A stretch of 7,498 nucleotides of DNA from Acetobacteraceae bacterium (GCA_030039695.1 JASHVB010000439.1:1-7498), one strand, 5' to 3'; shown: positions 1 to 5,708, counted from the stretch's first letter. Numbers and translations are program-made. Notes: generated from the sequence alone by a model not told the origin.

Positions 1-430
1 CATGATGTGAGTTCCGTTGGTCTGCCTGGTCTGATCGCGCGCTCGATCCTGCCAGGTCCCTTGTCTGTTAAGTGTTCCCCTGATTGACCTAGGCGACCAG
101 GGACACAGCTATGCCGGTCAACACCGGTCATATCCGGCGCGGGCCTGGCGGGCGCTACGGGGGGCGAATGCACGTGATCGACCGACCCCCGCATCAAACG
201 ATCGAGAGTTCCGTCGAGCCGGAATTCCTGGCGCCATCGCCAGCAGGCGCCAGACCAACGCGGGCAGTATGACAGACCGATGTATCGGCCGGTTTCTCCA
301 GTGCCGGGCGTTCCTGAAGGAGCCCTTTGTGTCATGCCCGAGCTTGGCCCGGTCACCCTCGGCTTCGCCGCGGTTGGCGGGGAAGTCGTGGGCGGCCGGC
401 CTGCGCTGGCCATGCCAAACGGGCAACAGA
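1..430. other. Left-edge region with no supported gene
   Basis: No frame here gives a protein I recognise. Three open frames compete. On the minus strand a frame is open from an ATG at 413 to the window edge (137 codons, no stop); it starts 17 bases after the LysR stop, but has no clear ribosome site and is rich in Pro, Arg, Gly and Thr like a non-coding GC-rich frame. On the plus strand a frame is open at 175-441; its last part (containing MPELGPVTLGFAAVGG) has strongly GC-ending codons and looks protein-like, but the frame has no good start and stops lie upstream. A second minus frame covers 118-522 and overlaps the LysR end. An imperfect inverted repeat (arms 73-82 and 98-105) could be an old mobile-element end, but nothing confirms it. 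A decayed gene or the edge of a gene outside the window are both possible. Confidence 0.4.
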
Positions 431-1363
431 TTAGCCCCTGATTGGGGCCGTGTCCGACCCCGATACGTCTTTGACGCTGTGGAGAAGCGCGTGGCGTAGC
501 CAGCGATGGGCGGGGTGATCATCGAGCCGGCGATGCCAGATCATTGAGAGCGACACGCGGGGTGACGGGAACGGCAGTGGCCGCACAGTGAGCAAGCAGG
601 ATGCCATGAAATCCAGGGCAACCCGCCTCGGCACGACCGCGACCGCCTGGGAACTCGTCAGCACCGACAATACGGAATGCAGTGGCAGCTTTGCCCATAT
701 GCGCCGGCCGAGTCCGTGCTCGGCGAGTGCATCATCCACGAAGTTCGTGTCATCGCCGCTGGACGTAATCGCTATGTGAGGCAGGTTTGCAAGCTGTTCC
801 AACGACAGTGTCGGCTCGCTGGCAACGGGATGATTGTGCGCCGTGACGGCGACATATGAATCCTCCAGCAGGCCGAGGCACTTGAATCGCTCGCCGCCTT
901 CGACCAATGGGCTCAGCGCCAGTTCCACGGTGCCGGCGTCCAACTGGTCAAGCATGTGCAGCATGCCAATCGGCCGGACATCCATGACAACAAAAGGCGC
1001 AAGCGTGGCCACATGGTGTACGAGTGACGGGATGACTGCCCGAGCCGCGTAGTTGTTGGCAGCGATTGTAAAGACGCGTGATGCGCTTGAGGGATCGAAC
1101 TCGTCTGCTTCGAGTGTGACGCGCATCTCTTGCAAGGCCTGATGGATTGCGCCGGCCATGCGCTCGGCCCGCGGGGTTGGCAGCATGCCCTCGGGGGTGC
1201 GTACAAACAGCTCGTCTTTCAGCATGTGCCGAAGGCGTGCGAGCGCGTGGCTGACGGCGGATTGGGTCAGCCCAAGCCGCTGTCCGGCGCGCGTCAGGTT
1301 CTTCTCCTGCATGGTGGCGTCGAAAACTACCAGGAGATTCAGATCGAACGTGTTCCAGTTCAT
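431..1363 (-). CDS. LysR-family transcriptional regulator
   Basis: This is a 310-residue LysR-type regulator, a normal length for the family. The N-terminal winged helix-turn-helix is clear: MNWNTFDLNLLVVFDAT is the usual LysR opening, followed by NLTRAGQRLGLTQSAVSHAL with the recognition helix near residues 31-45. The effector-binding part begins near residue 93 (VFTIAANNYAAR) and continues to about residue 300, resembling the NodD/LinR-type group more than the CysB group. I chose the ATG at 1363 because the family motif begins right there. The frame stays open far upstream (to 2023), but that part is antisense to fetB and not coding. No strong Shine-Dalgarno sequence is visible before the ATG. 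It lies downstream of fetB on the same strand, 137 bases away, with its own candidate promoter. LysR proteins usually bind near their own promoter and respond to a small co-inducer; the ligand and targets cannot be read from the sequence. Confidence 0.93.
   Translation of the reverse strand: MNWNTFDLNLLVVFDATMQEKNLTRAGQRLGLTQSAVSHALARLRHMLKDELFVRTPEGMLPTPRAERMAGAIHQALQEMRVTLEADEFDPSSASRVFTIAANNYAARAVIPSLVHHVATLAPFVVMDVRPIGMLHMLDQLDAGTVELALSPLVEGGERFKCLGLLEDSYVAVTAHNHPVASEPTLSLEQLANLPHIAITSSGDDTNFVDDALAEHGLGRRIWAKLPLHSVLSVLTSSQAVAVVPRRVALDFMASCLLTVRPLPFPSPRVSLSMIWHRRLDDHPAHRWLRHALLHSVKDVSGSDTAPIRG
434..448. terminator. Possible hairpin terminator at the LysR stop
   Basis: A perfect 5-bp GC stem (GCCCC / GGGGC, loop TGATT) sits at the last codons of the LysR gene. 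On the minus strand it is followed by TAATCTGTT, which includes the stop codon and is only weakly T-rich. It overlaps the coding sequence and has no good T-tract, so it may be a weak terminator or a chance palindrome. Confidence 0.3.
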
Positions 1364-1393
1364 GGCAGCAGCGACCGCTTCTATGGTGGCTGC

Positions 1394-1421
1394 ATTATAC
1401 GCGATGAGAGGCCCATGTCGC
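1394..1421 (-). promoter_or_regulatory. Candidate sigma-70 promoter of the LysR gene
   Basis: On the minus strand a perfect TATAAT (1394-1399) is preceded, after a 16-base spacer, by GCGACA (1416-1421), which matches 4 of 6 positions of the TTGACA consensus. Transcription would start near 1387, giving a leader of about 25 bases before the ATG at 1363. This would let the regulator be transcribed separately from fetAB. A perfect -10 is uncommon by chance in DNA this GC-rich, but no start site has been measured. Confidence 0.5.
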
Positions 1422-1500
1422 GGCGGACGGCCGTGATCGCTCCAAGTCCCGCTGCAGGCGGAATGACTTGAACAGAAGTGCCGGCTCAAACTGACTTGTG

Positions 1501-2328
1501 CTACGGGCGCCATGCTGCTGCATCGCCGCGCGGCGATTCCCCGCGCATGATCAATTGCGCGGCGGACGAGAAGGCACGCGTCCGCAGCAAAAGGGTTACG
1601 ACCAGACCGGCAATGCCTGAGGCGGTCAGGATCATGAGGACAAGGATGAACTGGTAGATCCCGGCATAGACCGGACTGGCGCCTGATACCATCATCCCAG
1701 CCATCACGCCCGGTATCCAGACCAGCCCCAGGGACTTCAACATGTCGAGGCGGGGAAGCAGGCTGGCATACACGGCGCTCTGCACATACGGCGCTACCGT
1801 CACGGTGGGCTCGGCGCCCAATGCCAACCCGGCCTCGATCTGTCCGATATGGGCCGTGACGTCGGCCTGAAACCTTTCGGCAGCCTGCGCTGCTGCGTTC
1901 ATGGCGTTGGCGATGATCATGCTGCCGACAGGCACGAGCATGGCGATGTTTGTCTGCAAAGTCCGGGTCGCGATCATGCCACCGATGACGATGCCCGCCC
2001 CGGCCGCGATCGACCAGAAACACACCATCAGCGAGCCATTCATGTTCCTGGCACGGCGCGATGCCGTTACTGCTGCGGCGGCGGTCATCGCCAGCAGAAT
2101 CAGCATGCCGACGGCCAGGCTGCCGTGCAGCAGAAGAGCCAGTGCGACGCCGACCGCGACCATCTGCACCAGCCCGCGCGCGATGGCTATAAGAGCTTCA
2201 CGCTCCACCCGCACGGCAAACCAGCGGCAGAACACGATCACCGACAGACAGATGCCAATCGCGCAGGCGGCCTGACCCATTCCCAGCATGACCTTGCTGC
2301 CAAGTAGGTCCGGTAAATCAGTGGGCAT
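1501..2328 (-). CDS. fetB: Iron export ABC transporter permease FetB (UPF0014 family)
   Basis: This is the membrane subunit of the FetAB exporter, known in E. coli (formerly ybbL/ybbM) to export iron and raise resistance to iron-dependent oxidative stress. The 275-residue product is close to the usual length of about 260. It has about seven hydrophobic stretches, roughly at residues 13-35, 45-66, 70-88, 103-122, 127-147, 200-222 and 225-250. Family hallmarks are visible: the basic loop VTASRRARNM after the third segment, ANAMN near residue 145, the ALGAEPTVTVAP segment, and the C-terminal run IPGVMAGMMVSGASPVYAG. I start at the ATG at 2328 because GAGG (2335-2338) sits 6 bases upstream; the in-frame GTG at 2340 is itself part of that ribosome site. 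The start lies inside fetA, giving an 11-base overlap and probable translational coupling. The substrate is inferred from the family only. Confidence 0.9.
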   Translation of the reverse strand: MPTDLPDLLGSKVMLGMGQAACAIGICLSVIVFCRWFAVRVEREALIAIARGLVQMVAVGVALALLLHGSLAVGMLILLAMTAAAAVTASRRARNMNGSLMVCFWSIAAGAGIVIGGMIATRTLQTNIAMLVPVGSMIIANAMNAAAQAAERFQADVTAHIGQIEAGLALGAEPTVTVAPYVQSAVYASLLPRLDMLKSLGLVWIPGVMAGMMVSGASPVYAGIYQFILVLMILTASGIAGLVVTLLLRTRAFSSAAQLIMRGESPRGDAAAWRP

Positions 2329-3088
2329 GTAACACCTCACTTGTCGGACCTATAGCCACCAGTCGGCCGCCTTGAAGGACCATGGCGCGGTTGGCGATGC
2401 GGGCCGCCTGAGCGCGATTATGGGTCACGATGACGCAGGTTATGTGCTGCTCATGGATTAGTCTCAGCAGCAGTTCTTCGATGCGACGCACCGAGGTGTC
2501 ATCGAGTGCGGACGTCGGTTCATCCAGCAGCAATGCCTCGGGCGCGTTCGCCAGGGTGCGCGCGACGGATACGCGCTGTGCTTCTCCGCCGGAGAGGTTG
2601 CGTACGTCGCGCTCCTGGTAACCCGGCAGACCGACGCGCTCGAGCAAGGCGGCAATGTGCTCTTCCGCAGGCTCTTCGCCACGCTGCTGCGGGCCAAAGG
2701 CAATATTTTCCGCCACTGTACCCGGGAACAAATAGGCCATTTGCATGACCATTCCGATCCTCCTGCGCAGTGTGCGCGTCGGGATCGACCGATAGTCCTC
2801 TCCGTTCAGAAACACGGAACCCCCGGTTGGCTCGTCGAGACGGTTCAGCATTCGCAGAAATGTTGATTTGCCTGCGCCGCTTGGCCCGATGACGGCGAGA
2901 GCTTCACCCGGTTCGATACGCACATCGACGTCATCGAGTAGCACCTTGCCTGATATCGAACGGGAGAGGTGTCTGGCCTCCAAGGTGAGCGACGGCGGTC
3001 GCGTCCCGGCGACAGATCGGGGCGGCGTCGGCTCGCGCAGCGCTTCATTATCGAGGACGGATCGTACGAGGGAGATGATGCCCGACAT
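2318..3088 (-). CDS. fetA: Iron export ABC transporter ATP-binding protein FetA
   Basis: This is the cytoplasmic ATPase of the FetAB exporter, hydrolysing ATP to power the FetB permease. All nucleotide-binding motifs are intact: Walker A GPSGAGKST (residues 68-76), Q-loop glutamine at 116 (VMQMAYLFPGT), signature LSGGE (165-169), Walker B ALLLDEP (185-191) with the catalytic Glu190, and the H-loop His223 (VTHN). The product is 256 residues; the E. coli protein is about 225. The extra length is an N-terminal stretch of about 33 residues before the first strand of the ATPase fold (LTLEARHLS). I chose the ATG at 3088, which opens MSGIISLVRSV; the GAGC before it is a poor ribosome site, and a further in-frame start exists at 3187 but would overlap the upstream gene. 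No ATG lies between 3088 and the fold. It overlaps fetB by 11 bases and follows a small gene by 22 bases. Assignment to FetA rests on pairing with a clear FetB. Confidence 0.88.
   Translation of the reverse strand: MSGIISLVRSVLDNEALREPTPPRSVAGTRPPSLTLEARHLSRSISGKVLLDDVDVRIEPGEALAVIGPSGAGKSTFLRMLNRLDEPTGGSVFLNGEDYRSIPTRTLRRRIGMVMQMAYLFPGTVAENIAFGPQQRGEEPAEEHIAALLERVGLPGYQERDVRNLSGGEAQRVSVARTLANAPEALLLDEPTSALDDTSVRRIEELLLRLIHEQHITCVIVTHNRAQAARIANRAMVLQGGRLVAIGPTSEVLHAH
2333..2338 (-). promoter_or_regulatory. Ribosome binding site deciding the fetB start
   Basis: On the minus strand GTGAGGTG precedes the ATG at 2328 with GAGG 6 bases away. It lies within the final codons of fetA. The longer in-frame start (GTG at 2340) would place the start codon within this site, so the shorter product is preferred. 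Confidence 0.7.
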
Positions 3089-3110
3089 ATCCAGCTCACG
3101 TTGGAGATCT

Positions 3111-3398
3111 TTAGTGCCCAGCCAGTGACGGTCGCTCCGACAAAGCGGCTCGGGTGCTCCAAGCGTCGACGCACCGGGCGAGCGCAAAGCCGCCGGGTCG
3201 CGGCGGTGTTTGCGCGGCGTTCTCGATCAATTCGGCAATGGTGATCGGCTGACCGGACGGGTTTTGCGGCCACGACAACGCCGGATCTCCGCCGGGCAAG
3301 CCTTGTGCAGACGCCGCCCCGGGCCAGTCCGGGATATGCCTCGAGCGCGCAGATGTATTGCGGTCAGAACAGAGTTGATCCGCATCGCATCTGAACAT
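3111..3398 (-). CDS. Small protein of unknown function upstream of fetA
   Basis: I do not recognise this 95-residue protein. The case for a gene is context and signals: an ATG at 3398 preceded by AGGGGAG with a 5-base gap (one of the better ribosome sites in the window), codons mostly ending in G or C, and a stop only 22 bases before the fetA start on the same strand. No signal peptide or membrane segment is visible. The middle is Pro/Gly-rich (PDWPGAASAQGLPGG, then SWPQNPSGQP), followed by a short possible helix (ITIAELIENAAQ). Three cysteines are present (at about residues 4, 10 and 77), with no clear metal-binding spacing. If real it would be the first gene of an operon with fetAB. The frame is also open upstream to 3590, but that part is not protein-like. 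A chance open frame remains possible. Confidence 0.45.
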   Translation of the reverse strand: MFRCDADQLCSDRNTSARSRHIPDWPGAASAQGLPGGDPALSWPQNPSGQPITIAELIENAAQTPPRPGGFALARCVDAWSTRAALSERPSLAGH

Positions 3399-3702
3399 GG
3401 CTGCTCCCCTAGCGATAGATGAGTGCGGCGAGTGGTGGTCTTCGGGGCATAACATGGCGCTGACGAACCTCGATGAGCGACTGAGAGTTCGACACGACGC
3501 AATGAACGTGCTGCATGGTTTGGCTTCTGACGACACCGTAATCTCGGGCACGAACACGAGCCGGGCGGCTGCGCAGAACAACTTGAACAAACAGAGAACG
3601 AACGACGGTCTTGGGTTTGCCCCTCACTGTGCCGTGATCTGGCACGCCTGCCATGCTCAGGACTGATGCTGGCCGATCCGCCTGTGAAGTTTGAATTTCG
3701 CG

Positions 3703-3761
3703 TCATCCGATCGGCGTGCCGGATGAGGCGACGAGCACCTATCGCGACAATCGATCGGATG
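3703..3761. repeat. Nested inverted repeats, possible operator or alternative hairpins
   Basis: CATCCGATCG (3704-3713) is the exact reverse complement of CGATCGGATG (3752-3761), with 38 bases between. The same left arm, read as TCATCCG (3703-3709), is also complementary to CGGATGA (3720-3726), giving a tighter 7-bp hairpin with a 10-base loop. One left arm can therefore pair with two right arms. This could be repeated binding sites for a dimeric regulator, or two exclusive RNA folds. It lies between the divergent genes, in front of neither start directly. Confidence 0.35.
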
Positions 3762-3931
3762 CATCGAAAACATTTATTGGAATGACGCGCGGCATCGGCC
3801 GAAGTCTCGCGGCGTGAAGACACGCGAGGCACGTGATGATTGCCAAGACAGCAAGCCAACATGTCCCCAGTACACTGGGCCATTGGGTATCGCCCGGGCC
3901 CACGATGCCGGACGTTCATAGCGCTCTGCCC

Positions 3932-3941
3932 AATTATAATT
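3932..3941. promoter_or_regulatory. Palindromic AT-rich block containing TATAAT
   Basis: AATTATAATT is a perfect palindrome, so TATAAT reads as a -10 box on the plus strand (3935-3940) and ATTATAATT gives the same on the minus strand. A plus-strand start would be about 145 bases before the repeat-protein gene. I see no convincing -35 hexamer at 16-18 bases on the plus strand, so the call is weak. Confidence 0.25.
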
Positions 3942-4091
3942 TCCTGCGGCGGCGTTGTCTTCGCATCTTAACAGCCGAGAACAACCGACGAAGCGCACTG
4001 ACGCGCAGGCCAGAACAGGCCGAGCGGTGCAACCGCAGCCAGGTCAGACTATGGCTACGGGACCACAACGACTACAAACGGAGTATGTGAT

Positions 4092-4562
4092 ATGAAGCTA
4101 CAAATACTTGCCGGGGTCGCGACAATGGCGCTGGCATTGTCTGCGGCAGCGGCAGCGGCAAAGACACCCACGAATGCCGCCTTCGTTGCCGACGGCGCCA
4201 CCCCGTCGTATCAGTGGGATCATCAGGAGCTCCTGTCCGAACCTGGTTACAGCATTGGCACTGGCGCGGCGCGCGTTGGCGACGGCTCCGGCGCGATGTT
4301 CCTGCGGAACCAGCAGGTGCTGCGACACGAGCCCGGCTACAGCATTGGCACTGGTGCCGCGCGTGTCGGCGATGGCTCCGGTGCGATGTTCCAGAGAAAT
4401 GAGCAAGAGCTGCGGCAGGAGCCTGGGTACAGCATCGGAACCGGAGCCGCGTATATCGGCAGCGGATCCAGCCCGGGGTACCTGCATACCCAGTTGGAGC
4501 TGCAGTTTGAGCCTGGCTACAGCATTGGCACTGGTGCTGCTCGGGTGAGTAGCGATCGATAA
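4092..4562 (+). CDS. Secreted repeat protein with EPGYSIGTGAA motif, function unknown
   Basis: This is a 156-residue exported protein that I cannot assign to a named family. Residues 1-23 form a classic Sec signal peptide: MKLQ, a hydrophobic core (ILAGVATMALAL), then an Ala run with likely cleavage before Lys24. Mature residues 24-49 are a short linker. From residue 50 the protein is a tandem array with an exact 30-residue period: EPGYSIGTGAA begins at residues 50, 80, 110 and 140. Each unit continues with a Gly/Ser stretch (like RVGDGSGAMF) and a polar segment ending near Q-x-L. The fourth unit is cut after 17 residues. No cysteines, sortase motif or membrane anchor follow, so it is probably periplasmic or released. 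The ATG at 4092 is preceded by CGGAG 8 bases away. Tyr, Gly and Ser-rich short repeats suggest a structural, surface-binding or ligand-binding role, but this is inference. The gene stands alone, facing the rpoH gene's direction with a hairpin between. Confidence 0.85.
   Translation: MKLQILAGVATMALALSAAAAAAKTPTNAAFVADGATPSYQWDHQELLSEPGYSIGTGAARVGDGSGAMFLRNQQVLRHEPGYSIGTGAARVGDGSGAMFQRNEQELRQEPGYSIGTGAAYIGSGSSPGYLHTQLELQFEPGYSIGTGAARVSSDR
4239..4559 (+). repeat. Four in-frame 90-bp tandem repeats
   Basis: Units start at 4239, 4329, 4419 and 4509, each 90 bases apart; the fourth is incomplete. Across the first 21 codons of units 1 and 2 there are nine nucleotide differences and all are synonymous. 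The 11-residue core is identical in all four units although codons vary (for example GGT, GGC and GGG for its first Gly). The array is therefore old at the DNA level and conserved at the protein level, not a recent duplication. Confidence 0.9.
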
Positions 4563-4595
4563 GTGTTGCGCCACGAGCCCTGACTATCGCGACAC
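4563..4595 (+). pseudogene. Remnant of a fifth repeat beyond the stop codon
   Basis: Directly after the TAA, in the same frame, the DNA encodes VLRHEP, identical to the junction before repeat 2. The 18 bases GTGTTGCGCCACGAGCCC match the repeat 1/2 junction (4317-4334) at 16 positions. The next codon is TGA, but with one inserted base the text continues as GACTATCGC against GGCTACAGC. The glutamate would be codon 162, while the period predicts 170, so about 24 bases are missing between repeats 4 and 5. The gene has thus probably lost one or more C-terminal repeats through an internal deletion, a new stop and a frameshift. Confidence 0.6.
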
Positions 4596-4618
4596 GCGCG
4601 ACAGCCGGGGGCTCGCGC
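4596..4618 (+). terminator. GC-rich hairpin after the repeat-protein gene
   Basis: GCGCGA (4596-4601) pairs with TCGCGC (4613-4618), and inside it GCC pairs with GGC around a GGG loop, with a 2-base bulge (CA) on the left arm: nine GC-rich pairs. It lies 34 bases after the stop codon and 90 bases before the rpoH start. No T-tract follows, so it may be a factor-assisted terminator, an mRNA-stabilising 3' hairpin, or a leader structure for rpoH. Confidence 0.4.
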
Positions 4619-4708
4619 AGCCACCCTTCCCAATTGGCGAACATTCGTCGCCAGCCACTTACGTCAATCAGCAGTTATCGCCTGGTGCTGACCGGGCGGG
4701 GGACCACC

Positions 4709-5656
4709 ATGCGCTCCATATCGCTGTCCGCAACACGTCACATCGCTCCTGGACTCATGCAGGCGATCCACAGCTATCCGATGCTTTCACTGGACGAGGA
4801 ACTCGCCCTGTCGCGGGCATGGCGCAACTGCCACGACGTTATCGCGGCCCATAAGCTGGCGACATCGCATTTGCGGCTCGTTGCCAAGATTGCCGCTGGC
4901 TACCAGGGATACGGATTGCCGCTCAGCGACCTGATCGCCGAGGGCAGTGTCGGGCTGTTGCAGGCAGTGAACCGGTTCGATCCCGATCGGGGATTCCGGC
5001 TGGCCACTTATTCTATCTGGTGGATCCGGGCCGCAATCCAGGAACATATCTTGCACTCCTGGTCTCTGGTGAAAATCGGCACCACGAGAGCGCAGAAAAA
5101 GCTGTTTTTCAGCCTGCGTCGTCTGAAGAGCGAAATGCACGCAATCGACAATGGCGATCTTTCACCCCAGCAGGTTGGTAAGGTTGCCCACCTGCTAGAT
5201 GTCCCGGAAAGCGAGGTGGTCAACATGAACCGCCGACTGACGGGACCCGACTACAGTCTCAACGTTGCCATCGAACCGGGTGAGAACGATCAGTGGCAGG
5301 ACTGGCTGATTGACGAGACTGAGAGCCAGGAAGCCAGCCTTGCCGAACGGGAGGAGCTGACGGGGCGCAAGAAGGCACTGTCCGCCGCGTTCAAAACCTT
5401 GGACGAGCGTGAGCGGCATATCCTGAGCGAGCGATGGCTTAAGGACGATCCGGCCAGGCTGGAGACACTGGCACGCCATTATGGCGTGTCACGCGAGCGC
5501 ATCCGGCAGATCGAGGTGCGCGCCCTGAGCAAGCTGCGAAAGGCCATGCACGTTCGCCTCAACCAGGCGCCGATGGCGGGACGCCACCCAGTCGCGAGGA
5601 TAGCTGCGCCGCCGCCGTCCTATGCGGAAGAGGCATCGCGATCCGTCCGGATTTAA
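4709..5656 (+). CDS. rpoH: RNA polymerase sigma factor, RpoH (sigma-32) family
   Basis: This 315-residue sigma factor directs RNA polymerase to heat-shock or stress promoters. Region 2 is complete: HKLATSHLRLVAKIAAGYQGYGLP (residues 48-71), DLIAEGSVGLLQAVNRFDPDRG (74-95), then WWIRAAIQEHIL and WSLVKIGTT (104-126), the DNA-melting and -10-reading part. The RpoH box, which sets this family apart, follows as QKKLFFSLR (129-137), with Ser where Asn is usual. Region 4 ends with the helix-turn-helix LARHYGVSRERIRQIEVRA (about 254-272). A 37-residue Pro/Ala/Arg-rich tail after region 4 is longer than usual. I start at the ATG at 4709 because GGGGGA (4698-4703) precedes it by 5 bases; the frame is open back to 4634 without family similarity. 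Alphaproteobacteria often carry several rpoH copies with divided roles, so this may be a secondary copy. It is followed at 60 bases by the efflux genes, which it may share a transcript with or control. Confidence 0.93.
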   Translation: MRSISLSATRHIAPGLMQAIHSYPMLSLDEELALSRAWRNCHDVIAAHKLATSHLRLVAKIAAGYQGYGLPLSDLIAEGSVGLLQAVNRFDPDRGFRLATYSIWWIRAAIQEHILHSWSLVKIGTTRAQKKLFFSLRRLKSEMHAIDNGDLSPQQVGKVAHLLDVPESEVVNMNRRLTGPDYSLNVAIEPGENDQWQDWLIDETESQEASLAEREELTGRKKALSAAFKTLDERERHILSERWLKDDPARLETLARHYGVSRERIRQIEVRALSKLRKAMHVRLNQAPMAGRHPVARIAAPPPSYAEEASRSVRI

Positions 5657-5704
5657 TTTCCCCCGAGAGGACCACGCGCACACTTTCGAGCCGTGGAAAC
5701 AGAC

Positions 5705-5708
5705 GGAG
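5705..5708 (+). promoter_or_regulatory. Ribosome binding site favouring the GTG start of mdtA
   Basis: GGAG at 5705-5708, within ACGGAG, is 8 bases before the GTG at 5717. The alternative GTG at 5693 has only CGAG upstream and would add eight mostly polar residues (METDGDCS) in front of the signal segment. Confidence 0.55.

Larger units (their letters stand above)
3399..4091. other. Intergenic region of about 690 bases with inverted repeats
   Basis: Open frames occur on both strands (for example 3397-3666 plus, 3409-3654 minus, and 3227-3919 minus), but their translations are rich in Arg, Ser, Cys and His and show no family resemblance, as expected for non-coding frames. The region separates leftward fetAB from the rightward repeat-protein gene, so it should hold divergent promoters. 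It is locally more AT-rich than the genes. Visible structure includes inverted repeats at 3703-3761, a hairpin with arms CTCGCG/CGCGAG at 3806-3828, and a palindromic AATTATAATT at 3932-3941. A small RNA or a badly decayed gene cannot be excluded. Confidence 0.5.

Noticed and set aside
111..272. 53-codon plus-strand frame starting ATGCCGGTC
   Set aside because: It has no good ribosome site and no family resemblance, and is short enough to be chance in GC-rich DNA.
1130..1471. Plus-strand open frames opposite the LysR gene
   Set aside because: They are antisense to a clear LysR helix-turn-helix and carry no recognisable domain.
1364..2023. Long in-frame extension that would give the LysR protein 220 extra N-terminal residues
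   Set aside because: It runs antisense-parallel through fetB in another frame on the same strand, is rich in Arg, His and Cys, and the LysR family motif starts at the ATG at 1363.
3397..3666. 89-codon plus-strand open frame
   Set aside because: It lacks a ribosome site and resembles no family; it faces the small gene upstream of fetA.
3227..3919. 230-codon minus-strand open frame in the intergenic region
   Set aside because: Its translation is dominated by Arg, Ser, Cys and His with no domain, and it overlaps the better-supported 3111-3398 frame.
4239..4559. CRISPR-like periodic repeats
   Set aside because: The 90-base units have no separate spacers, vary at third codon positions and are coding.
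4072..4644. Open frames of 150-190 codons antisense to the repeat protein, and another on the plus strand at 4108-4548
   Set aside because: They mirror the 90-bp repeats in other frames. Only the 4092 frame has a signal peptide, a ribosome site and synonymous-only repeat divergence.
4634..4708. Longer rpoH start and a stress-type promoter (GAAC...CGTC) in the leader
   Set aside because: The first 25 codons have no sigma-factor similarity and the ribosome site supports 4709. The GAAC to CGTC spacing is 19 bases, outside the 16-17 expected for the general stress promoter.
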